Origin: Acidobacteriaceae bacterium
GTDB lineage: Bacteria > Acidobacteriota > Terriglobia > Terriglobales > Acidobacteriaceae
NCBI GenBank assembly: GCA_003140655.1
Contig: PLKR01000319.1
Span: forward strand, 1 to 7,878
Length of the DNA: 7,878 nucleotides
Direction of reading: 5' to 3'
The first letter of the stretch is position 1. Every line of letters starts with the position of its first letter. Shown here piece after piece: positions 1 through 5,123 of the stretch. The translations under genes and the position numbers were made by a program. Under the pieces are notes generated by a model. That model ran no database searches. It saw nothing but the letters and a program-made list of their open reading frames with translations, and was not told the DNA's origin.

Positions 1-56
1 ACCGCGATCAGAAGATGCCGGCCGGGCCTCTGTGTCCTATTGTTGTCTTCCAACAT
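1..56 (-). CDS. Possible start of a minus-strand gene, cut by the window edge
   Basis: An ATG at 56 opens a minus-strand frame that runs without a stop to the window edge and reads MLEDNNRTQRPGRHLLIA. Basic residues leading into a hydrophobic stretch would fit the start of a signal peptide or membrane segment. It lies 20 bases downstream of the CHASE2 stop on the same strand, so it could be the next gene of that operon. A 12-bp perfect palindrome (59-70, GCTGCGCGCAGC) sits between the two. The nearest purine-rich stretch (AAAGG) is about 13 bases from the ATG, which is too far for a good ribosome site. Only 18 codons are visible and the product is not recognised. Confidence 0.3.
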   Translation of the reverse strand, partial: MLEDNNRTQRPGRHLLIA

Positions 57-75
57 ATGCTGCGCGCAGCCTTTA

Positions 76-1266
76 TTAGAAAATCTCGACCAGCAGGTGA
101 ACGATAACCAAACTTACCGGTGTGATGAAGTCTAGATATTTCCCCAAAGCGGTGAACCCCAGGTAAACGGCTAGTATTAGGAAAACGAAGGTCAGCAATA
201 CCCCAACCCGCATGACTCTTTTCTTAGCTGACCTGAACAACCATAAAAAAAAAACCGCGATTCCCAGATCGATCAGGACAGCGAACTTCTCTGATACGGC
301 CGGCCTGAAATCATCCCTCAACAACGCCTCCACGTAATTTGCGTGAAGATAGAGACCCGGTAACGGACCCAGCGGACTGCTATGCTGATCGGCCGTGGCG
401 CCGCGCCCTTTGCCGTAGGCGTGCCACGTGCCGCCGAAGATTACCACGCGATTGCGGCACTTTTCCAGAGCCTGTTGATCTCCCAGCAGAAATTGCTTCG
501 CCGTTACGCGATCGTGTTCCCACGCGGCATCTGTTAGAAAGCCACCATAGACGAATTCGTTATCGGCCATTGCCTTGGCTATGACCGGATCCTGCTTCGT
601 GTGATCTTGTATGTGGGCGGCCTCTTCATAAGAGTCCACAATTGCCAGCGCGAAGGAGTCCAGCGAAGCTGTGGACTTCTCATCTACTTGCCAGGCTGTC
701 GTAGCCAGCGGTATCTGTCGCGGATCGCTGGGAAGATTTACGTACCCCGTTCGAGTCCCACGCGGCAGTTGGTCATCTCGGAAGATGCTCGGTTCCTGCT
801 GCCATTCCCCGCTTTCGTTCGGTACGAGCCCAGTGGCCAAGACGACGACCCTGTTCTCTCCCGTGATCTTTCCAATGGCGTTCAAGAAGTATTGGTTGTC
901 ACTATCACGGATTGGGAAATCACCCGGCACGGAGGTCGGGCTACCGATCTTTATGTCAAAGGCCACCACCAATGCCCCGTAATCTGCGGCCAGCAACCCT
1001 AAGTCGCCCAGAACCGACCGGTTTGTGGGTGTAGCACCGGAAAGAAGCGGCGACCAGAACGAGTCATCATCGATTTGTACGAGAGTCACATAGCCCACTC
1101 TTTTTCGGTGCCAGTCGAAGTTCGAGAGGAGTTGGTGAACCTTGAGTTGTGCCGTCAGAAGAAACGGTACCTGTTCCTCGACCCAATGAAAGTTATAAGC
1201 CCACAGCAGCATTGCCCCAAGGACGACAAGGGTCTTCCACGAAAAGATATCCTTTGGCGCGGACAT
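76..1266 (-). CDS. CHASE2-domain membrane protein without output domain
   Basis: This is a predicted sensor protein. CHASE2 is an extracytoplasmic domain that normally feeds a cytoplasmic cyclase, kinase or similar output. Residues 12-27 form an N-terminal membrane helix. About 35-325 is the CHASE2 body, with VQIDDDSF at 63-70, an aliphatic strand ending VVAFDIKIG (100-108), and the family's C-terminal signature: VVIFGGT (274-280), then HSSPLGPLPGLYLHAN (295-310). Three further membrane helices follow at about 327-345, 353-375 and 380-396, and the protein stops immediately after the last. It is therefore a bare CHASE2 sensor of 396 residues and must act through a partner. The frame is open to 1584, but ATG 1266 is chosen because AAGGAAAG lies 7 bases upstream and the membrane helix follows; the extra residues upstream have no membrane or domain character. 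A run of ten T (coding strand, 245-254) lies in the codons for the second helix and could be slippage-prone. The ligand and partner cannot be read from the sequence. Confidence 0.88.
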   Translation of the reverse strand: MSAPKDIFSWKTLVVLGAMLLWAYNFHWVEEQVPFLLTAQLKVHQLLSNFDWHRKRVGYVTLVQIDDDSFWSPLLSGATPTNRSVLGDLGLLAADYGALVVAFDIKIGSPTSVPGDFPIRDSDNQYFLNAIGKITGENRVVVLATGLVPNESGEWQQEPSIFRDDQLPRGTRTGYVNLPSDPRQIPLATTAWQVDEKSTASLDSFALAIVDSYEEAAHIQDHTKQDPVIAKAMADNEFVYGGFLTDAAWEHDRVTAKQFLLGDQQALEKCRNRVVIFGGTWHAYGKGRGATADQHSSPLGPLPGLYLHANYVEALLRDDFRPAVSEKFAVLIDLGIAVFFLWLFRSAKKRVMRVGVLLTFVFLILAVYLGFTALGKYLDFITPVSLVIVHLLVEIF

Positions 1267-1845
1267 AACGCTTTCCTTGTTCATGCCCGCTGTACAATGT
1301 TTTTCGCCGTGAGCCAAGCGAGGACGACTGGGACCTGACATGAACGACTCTCCGCGGCGGCTTGGATAGATTTCCGTTTGCTGCAAACCCACAATGTTCA
1401 TTGCTTCGGGAGAAGTGGGAGCAACCGACTGCGGAATCTTGCCCTTCAACTGTAATTCAGTCAAGGACAAAATCGGTGTCGGCCAGCGTTTCCGGCAGAT
1501 GTGTAGCCGCGAGCGGGCTGCAACAGCCTCAGTGGGGGCGCACTCTTCTGCCCACGGTCCGTCGTGTGTATCTCGCAAGGACACTTAGCGACCGTCGCAA
1601 TGGAGCTTGATTCACCTCTTGGCCGCTCAAGTTCTGGCACACCCTCAAACACGTTAAACCCACCCGCTCTGCCGCCCAGATGCCGAGAGAGGCACGATCA
1701 GGATCGGCGGAACCCGCACCACTAGATAAACAGGTTCTGCGGAGAGAGTGGGATACGAGGCCCGGCAAGGGCAAATCTGCCAGTGTTACGGGTAAATTTC
1801 ACATACAACGGTGTCGTTTTTCGGAAGTCAAGAAAAGGGAATCCG
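1267..1845. other. Intergenic region between divergent genes, no gene recognised
   Basis: These 579 bases separate the leftward CHASE2 gene from the rightward small gene at 1846. Open frames exist on both strands (minus frame to 1584, plus frame from 1680), but none shows domain-like sequence or a good ribosome site, and I treat them as chance. A TTGACT on the minus strand near 1457 has only a poor -10 partner. No convincing promoter, terminator, RNA gene or long repeat was found. Confidence 0.5.
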
Positions 1846-2238
1846 ATGAACATCTACCAGATGCGTCACGCGATTCTTGCCAAACACATAGGTGAGCGGT
1901 TTACTCCGGCGCAACTCAAGGCCGAACTATTGGCGACGTATCCCAGCGTCAAGCCTCAGAGTGTCAATGCGCCCGATTGTTTTTACTCCGACCGCAAACG
2001 TGCGGGTTCCACATGTCCGGAATGTGGGAAGCTCGGCGGGTTTGCAGTGAACAGGGATGGCATCGTGGACATGGGTGAGAGTGGCTGGGGAGGTATCTCA
2101 CCCGTCTATGTACCTACCGGGAACACCCGCAGTAGCGTCGGGCCTTCGACCCTAACGAATCCGATCGCGCCTTTCCGTGGGGTTTACGGACAGAGAATCG
2201 GAAGGCCGGACCGACTTGGGTGCTGCGGCATTATGTGA
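1846..2238 (+). CDS. Small protein with Cys-pair motif, N-terminal part likely real
   Basis: The family is not securely recognised. ATG 1846 follows AAAAGGGA at a 5-base spacing, a good ribosome site; the frame is open further upstream from 1783 without one. The first roughly 75 of 130 residues look like a real compact domain: a helical start (MRHAILAKHIGERFTPAQLK), then SVKPQSVNAPDCFYSDRK and a CPECGKLGG motif that resembles half of a zinc ribbon. The layout recalls small helix-turn-helix-type proteins, but that is only a resemblance. From about residue 97 onward the frame overlaps in-frame integrase-like coding in another frame (from 2136), and the tail is Gly/Pro/Ser-rich without pattern. 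The C-terminus is therefore probably readthrough of a damaged junction. It overlaps the integrase GTG by 19 bases and probably belongs to the same mobile element. Confidence 0.6.
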   Translation: MNIYQMRHAILAKHIGERFTPAQLKAELLATYPSVKPQSVNAPDCFYSDRKRAGSTCPECGKLGGFAVNRDGIVDMGESGWGGISPVYVPTGNTRSSVGPSTLTNPIAPFRGVYGQRIGRPDRLGCCGIM

Positions 2239-3335
2239 CGCGTCAGTCGGACGGCAAACGCGTGGAGCACAAAATCCCGATAGGACTCGTACGCGACCTC
2301 AAGACCGAAAGTGCGGCTTGGGCCGAAGTGGAATGTCAGCATGTATCCCAACAAATCAACGAACCAACCCCTCGCGGTCGCATCACTTTCTCTGACATTG
2401 GTCACCACTACATCAAGAGCGAACTGCCCGAGCGGGCATCCTCGACGTCATCCCTGCACCGCCATATCATCCATGATTTCCTGATTCCGCGATGGGGAAA
2501 GAATGTCGCAGTGGGCATCAAACCGCTCGACGTGGAGAATTGCTTGAAGTCTCTCCATGAAGAATTGGGGTACGCCAATCCCAGTTGCGCCAAGATTCGT
2601 CAGGTAATGGTTTGCGCCTGCAAGCATGCTCAGCGACACGGTTTGATACCGCGCACTGAGGATGCCAATCCGATGAGATGGGTCCGCTGTAAGACGACTA
2701 GCGATTATGAGCCGATTATCCTCACTCCCAGGCAGGCTTTTCGCTTGGTGGAAACCTTCCCTATCTTGGAGCGAACCTTGACGCTGTTGGCGGCGGCAAC
2801 CGGGCTTCGCATCAGCGAGTGCCTAGGCCTTCAGTGGCAGGACTTGGATTTTGTGCATCAGCAGATTCATGTAAGGCGCACGTGGCTCGGGGGCCAAATT
2901 GGTAAACCCAAGACCAAGGCCAGCAGCAAGCCCGTGGTTATGGGCGCACTGCTAGCCGACATTATCCGGCAGTGGCAGAACGAAACCTCTTACTCAAAGC
3001 CACAAGACTGGGTCTTCCCCTCTTACAGATTGCATGGCCGTAAGCCGCGCACGGGTTCCATCATGGCGCAGGATTATCTGCGTCCGGGGGCGGTAAATAT
3101 GGGAATACTCGCAGAAGAAGATCGGCGTCGTTTCGGCTTCCACAATCTCCGCCATTCCTTGGCATCCTACTTGGTCACCCAGACAAAAACTGACGTCAAG
3201 ACCGTTCAGTCCATGCTGCGGCATGCCGACATCGGCACCACTCTGGACATCTACACGCACGCCATCAACAAGGACAAGCTGGTGGCGCAGAATCAGGTGA
3301 TGGAGGCCATGATGCAGCCGGGGCTGGTGAACTGA
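2220..3335 (+). CDS. Tyrosine recombinase (phage-type integrase)
   Basis: This enzyme is a site-specific DNA recombinase that would integrate and excise a mobile element. Numbered from GTG 2220 (371 residues), 55-160 is the SAM-like core-binding domain and about 165-360 the catalytic domain. Visible catalytic residues are Arg197 in ATGLRISE, a Lys around 231-233 in KPKTKASSK, His308 and Arg311 in HNLRHS, His335 in LRHAD, and the nucleophile Tyr345 in DIYTH. All are intact, so the catalytic core should be active. The N-terminus is odd. In-frame codons upstream (2136-2219) continue the family-like pattern (TENRKAGPTW directly before the GTG), yet they contain no ATG, GTG or TTG back to a TAG at 2133. 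GTG 2220 has only a distant GGAAGG. Either translation starts at this GTG with a trimmed arm-binding domain, or the true start has been lost by mutation. It converges on the winged-helix gene with a 10-base gap and lies 1.1 kb from tRNA-Val, its likely target. Confidence 0.93.
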   Translation: MLRHYVTRQSDGKRVEHKIPIGLVRDLKTESAAWAEVECQHVSQQINEPTPRGRITFSDIGHHYIKSELPERASSTSSLHRHIIHDFLIPRWGKNVAVGIKPLDVENCLKSLHEELGYANPSCAKIRQVMVCACKHAQRHGLIPRTEDANPMRWVRCKTTSDYEPIILTPRQAFRLVETFPILERTLTLLAAATGLRISECLGLQWQDLDFVHQQIHVRRTWLGGQIGKPKTKASSKPVVMGALLADIIRQWQNETSYSKPQDWVFPSYRLHGRKPRTGSIMAQDYLRPGAVNMGILAEEDRRRFGFHNLRHSLASYLVTQTKTDVKTVQSMLRHADIGTTLDIYTHAINKDKLVAQNQVMEAMMQPGLVN

Positions 3336-3345
3336 GGACGCTGAG

Positions 3346-3954
3346 TCAGGGCGCGGGGCTACCTTTCACAGACACCTTGCCCTTTTGCCCCTTCTTTCCA
3401 CCGGAAGGTAGCGGAGCGGATTTTGCCTGCTTTGCCGCTTTCTTGGCCCGCCTTCTTGATTCAAAGTGGACGTCGCCTGTTTCGATCTGCCTCGCTCGGA
3501 AGGTGTCATACCATTGCTGGGGCACCCGGTCGGCTTCGTACAGTTCTTGTATTGCCACCGTTGGATGGACGAGTAGCACATACTTGTGCCGCTGATTGCC
3601 GATGTGCTTTGATCGGATGAATCCGAGATTCTCAAGTACCTTCATGCGTTCTTGCCAAGTGCGCACTCCTCGGGACCCCAGATAGCCAGCGGCGTAAGCG
3701 TGGTCAGGCTCCCCGGACATCTCGACAATGCCGTTATCGATGTGCCTTGCCAAGAGTTCGAGGTAAACCTTGGTAGGATCAAGAGCTCCACTCAAGTCCT
3801 TTTGGCCCAGCAGTCCAAGGACAAGAGGTAGGGTCCTTGGCGCTCGGAACCAGCCTTTTTCATTGTCCCCGGTCCACGCATCGTCGTTTTTCCAATATTC
3901 CCTACGAAGTGATCTGCGACGGCCTGACGCTCCCGTCAATTTCTTGTCTGTCAT
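3346..3954 (-). CDS. Probable winged-helix DNA-binding protein of the mobile element
   Basis: This is a 202-residue conserved-looking protein of unknown precise role. Residues 33-72 (GWFRAPRTLPLVLGLL and onward to YLELLARH) and 84-130 look like a winged helix. RTWQERMKVLENLGFI (98-113) would be the recognition helix and turn, and the hydrophilic hairpin 114-127 ending YVLLVHP the wing. The C-terminal tail (about 166-200) is Lys/Arg/Ser/Gly-rich and could bind nucleic acid non-specifically. The start at ATG 3954 is chosen because AAGGAG stands 8 bases upstream; the longer frame to 4005 would need a TTG inside a strong hairpin. It converges on the integrase and lies between it and tRNA-Val, a position often taken by element regulators, excisionase-like proteins or replication proteins. 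It is likely transcribed from the candidate promoter at 4168-4196, which is flanked by operator-like repeats. Autoregulation is an inference. Confidence 0.78.
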   Translation of the reverse strand: MTDKKLTGASGRRRSLRREYWKNDDAWTGDNEKGWFRAPRTLPLVLGLLGQKDLSGALDPTKVYLELLARHIDNGIVEMSGEPDHAYAAGYLGSRGVRTWQERMKVLENLGFIRSKHIGNQRHKYVLLVHPTVAIQELYEADRVPQQWYDTFRARQIETGDVHFESRRRAKKAAKQAKSAPLPSGGKKGQKGKVSVKGSPAP

Positions 3955-3976
3955 GTTGGTATCTCCTTGGATCGGG

Positions 3977-4005
3977 TTGGCCGCGATGCGCGCCTTCGCG
4001 GCCAA
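3977..4005 (-). promoter_or_regulatory. Strong leader hairpin just upstream of the winged-helix gene
   Basis: A 10-bp perfect inverted repeat (TTGGCCGCGA at 3977-3986, TCGCGGCCAA at 3996-4005) encloses a 9-base loop. In the mRNA it ends about 9 bases before the AAGGAG ribosome site and 23 bases before the start codon. No U tract follows, so it is not a normal terminator. It could influence ribosome access or mRNA stability, or be a DNA operator. The structure is seen in the sequence; the role is inference. Confidence 0.55.
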
Positions 4006-4150
4006 GCCTTCGGAAATCAGTCGCCGTTACAAAGGGCCTCTGCGCTCCGATGCTCAGATACTAGGTAAACAGCCCAGCAGCATCAATGACTTCGTTTCGG
4101 CGATTCACAAATGGTTCACTCGATAACGTCGCGAGCAAAAGGAGCAAGCT

Positions 4151-4197
4151 AGCGATTTCTCGCCACTATTGTACATGAAGCAGCGATTTATCGCCAC
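4151..4197. repeat. Pair of 16-bp operator-like direct repeats
   Basis: Two copies of AGCGATTTMTCGCCAC occupy 4151-4166 (M=C) and 4182-4197 (M=A), with one mismatch and starts 31 bp apart, close to three helical turns. Each contains a small palindrome (GCGA...TCGC; the second copy is GCGAT-TT-ATCGC). They flank the candidate -10 of the winged-helix promoter: one overlaps the -35 and the other the expected transcription start. This is the geometry of a repressor operator pair, and the winged-helix protein is the obvious candidate ligand. Confidence 0.6.
4168..4196 (-). promoter_or_regulatory. Candidate sigma-70 promoter for the winged-helix gene
   Basis: On the minus strand TGGCGA (4191-4196), a 17-base spacer and TACAAT (4168-4173) make a promoter with a good -10 and a weak -35. 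Transcription would begin near 4161 and give a leader of about 205 bases before ATG 3954. The 16-bp repeats cover both the -35 and the start site. A weak -35 fits regulated expression. Confidence 0.45.
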
Positions 4198-4440
4198 AAC
4201 CAATAAGATTGACCCCTTCGCAGGGGCCGATTTACGGGGTTCGGGGCGGGGTGGCGGGGGTTCGGACGTCTCCCTCGTGTCCGTGTGTCGCGGGTATCAG
4301 GGGTGTCCGTAGTATCCGAGTTTGAAAAGGGGTGGGGGTGGGGAGGGGAGACTGTCCCGCGTCTTTGCGTTTGCCAAATCTGCGCCGATACAGCTTCCCA
4401 CCAAAATTGTCGGAATCACCGACCACAAAATTCCGATAAA
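4198..4440. other. G-rich non-coding segment with two G-quadruplex motifs
   Basis: No gene is visible here; a 64-codon minus-strand frame is low-complexity and lacks a ribosome site. The plus strand carries two four-tract G-quadruplex motifs. The first is at 4236-4260 (tracts of 4, 4, 4 and 5 G, loops 3, 1 and 4). The second is at 4329-4348 (tracts of 4, 5, 4 and 4 G, loops all of 1), which is close to an ideal motif. Between them GTGTCCGT occurs twice in an imperfect repeat. A small CCCC/GGGG hairpin stands at 4213-4226. The segment lies directly 3' of tRNA-Val and upstream of the winged-helix promoter, where attachment-site or control sequences of an integrative element would be expected. 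Confidence 0.5.
4403..4436 (-). terminator. Possible terminator of the tRNA-Val gene
   Basis: Just beyond the tRNA 3' end, minus-strand TCGGAAT and ATTCCGA (4430-4436 and 4410-4416) can form a 7-bp stem with a 13-base loop. It is followed on that strand by CAATTTT. The stem is short and the loop large, so it is a weak intrinsic terminator at best, but its position fits. Confidence 0.35.
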
Positions 4441-4517
4441 TGGTAGGCCCGAATGGACTCGAACCATCGACCTCCTCCGTGTCAGGGAGGCGCTCTAACC
4501 AACTGAGCTACGGGCCT
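4441..4517 (-). tRNA. tRNA-Val(GAC), intact, CCA encoded
   Basis: This is a full cloverleaf on the minus strand. The acceptor AGGCCCG/CGGGCCT (4511-4517 with 4445-4451) is perfectly paired. The D stem is GCTC/GAGC. The anticodon stem CCTCC/GGAGG carries loop CTGACAC, giving anticodon GAC (4481-4483 on the plus strand), which reads valine GUC/GUU codons. The variable loop has 5 bases, and the T stem GATGG/CCATT carries loop TTCGAGT. Discriminator A (4444) and an encoded CCA (4441-4443) follow. A good promoter lies upstream. The integrase gene stands on its 3' side, so this is the likely attachment site of the element. Its acceptor stem differs from those of the two tRNA halves to the right, so they are not copies of this gene. 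Confidence 0.95.
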
Positions 4518-4541
4518 ACAAGGCGAACAGCTGCGGCTTCA

Positions 4542-4571
4542 ATTTTACCGGGCGGCAGGTGATTACGGCAA
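4542..4571 (-). promoter_or_regulatory. Sigma-70 promoter of tRNA-Val(GAC)
   Basis: On the minus strand TTGCCG (4566-4571), an 18-base spacer and TAAAAT (4542-4547) stand about 25 bases before the mature 5' end at 4517. That allows a leader of roughly 15-20 bases. Both boxes are close to consensus and the placement is normal for a tRNA gene. Confidence 0.6.
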
Positions 4572-4581
4572 CGTTTGCGGA

Positions 4582-4603
4582 ATCACGGGCTGATCACGGG
4601 CTG
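4582..4603. repeat. Tandem 11-bp duplication
   Basis: ATCACGGGCTG occurs twice back to back (4582-4592 and 4593-4603), upstream of the tRNA promoter. It may be a small replication-slippage duplication or a paired binding site; the sequence does not decide. Confidence 0.55.
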
Positions 4604-4675
4604 GAAAATTTTTCTCTTTTACTCTAAGCGTATGGAAACAATCGTTGGTTCCAAGAAAATCGGGCGCTTGATTTG

Positions 4676-4718
4676 TACCGTGTCAAGGTAGCGCTCTAAC
4701 CAACTGAGCTACGCGCCT
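4676..4718 (-). pseudogene. 5' half of a tRNA-Val(GAC) gene, broken in the anticodon stem
   Basis: The minus strand from 4718 reads as the first 43 bases of a tRNA: acceptor 5' strand AGGCGCG, TA, D arm GCTCAGTTGGTTAGAGC, anticodon stem CTACC, loop TTGACAC (anticodon GAC), then GGTA. Resemblance stops there, one base short of completing the 3' anticodon strand. No variable loop, T arm or matching CGCGCCT acceptor end is found before the next tRNA. It cannot yield a tRNA. It is nearly identical to the half at 7146-7185, with the wobble base as the only mismatch, and in the same orientation. A break at the anticodon is where some tyrosine recombinases cross over in tRNA genes, so an old attachment junction is likely. 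Confidence 0.85.
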
Positions 4719-4896
4719 ACGGTGAGCCGTTTCAATAGTTTACCAAACTTTTACTGACGGCCTACGACGGAAATCACCTGTAAAACTCAGTTTACCGCGT
4801 CCGAGCCGTTCCGCAAAATAGCGCTGGGCCACGTAAGCTATGTCGGGAAGCAAGAAATAATCGGCAAATTCATTATTCTTTGTCCGTGACACGCCG

Positions 4897-4926
4897 TTGG
4901 CTAGGGTATATGCACCCGGCTTATAT
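4897..4926 (+). promoter_or_regulatory. Weak candidate promoter for the GloVer gene
   Basis: TTGGCT (4897-4902), an 18-base spacer and TTATAT (4921-4926) form a plausible but not strong sigma-70 promoter. It would leave a leader of about 190 bases that contains the hairpin at 5002-5028. Other TATAT matches nearby make the exact -10 uncertain. Confidence 0.3.
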
Positions 4927-5001
4927 GGGTTCTGGCGGCGGATTGATTATCGGTCGGACATTCGGAGCAATCCAAGGAACTGGTGAAAAAGGGGCAACCT
5001 G

Positions 5002-5028
5002 ATCGGGCTGAGTAATGCTCTGCCCGAT
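5002..5028 (+). promoter_or_regulatory. Hairpin in the leader of the GloVer gene
   Basis: ATCGGGC (5002-5008) and GCCCGAT (5022-5028) pair perfectly. After one T-T mismatch, GAG/CTC extend the stem around the 5-base loop TAATG, giving 10 pairs in all. No U run follows, so it is not a standard terminator. It lies about 95 bases before the ATG and could be a leader control element or simply protect the mRNA. Confidence 0.4.
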
Positions 5029-5123
5029 GTAGGTCGCTTTCCATTGACGCGTTCGCGGTGTCAGGGGATAATGGCCGTCCTTATTGGTATTACGAAGAAA
5101 CTCTGTTCAAGCTGGAGCGTACG

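Larger units (their letters stand above)
4719..5123. other. Upstream region of the GloVer gene, no gene recognised
   Basis: This stretch of 405 bases separates the tRNA half from the secreted-protein gene. It holds a candidate plus-strand promoter (4897-4926) and a hairpin (5002-5028), annotated separately. The frame of the downstream gene is open back to a GTG at 5058, but that start lacks a ribosome site and would put a hydrophilic 22-residue extension before the signal peptide. Nothing else was recognised. Confidence 0.5.

Noticed and set aside
748..760. TTCGAGTCC match to the tRNA T arm inside the CHASE2 gene, considered as the distal attachment site
   Set aside because: The match is about 10 bases, lies in conserved coding sequence, and does not extend into the acceptor stem or anticodon arm; it is best explained by chance.
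1267..1584. N-terminal extension of the CHASE2 frame (106 more residues)
   Set aside because: It has no domain or membrane character, while ATG 1266 has a good ribosome site and is followed at once by the membrane helix.
2136..2238. Programmed -1 frameshift from the 1846 gene into the integrase
   Set aside because: No canonical slippery heptamer is in the right phase; GGGGTTT at 2179-2185 is out of phase for it.
3770..4126. 118-codon plus-strand open frame
   Set aside because: It is antisense to the winged-helix gene and its leader; the minus-strand protein has coherent domain structure and a good ribosome site.
4151..4197. CRISPR array
   Set aside because: There are only two short repeats with a 15-base spacer and no cas genes; the position around a -10 box fits operators.
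4520..4675. A split or intron-containing tRNA joining the left half to a 3' half
   Set aside because: No sequence matching a 3' anticodon strand, T arm or CGCGCCT acceptor end is present in the interval.
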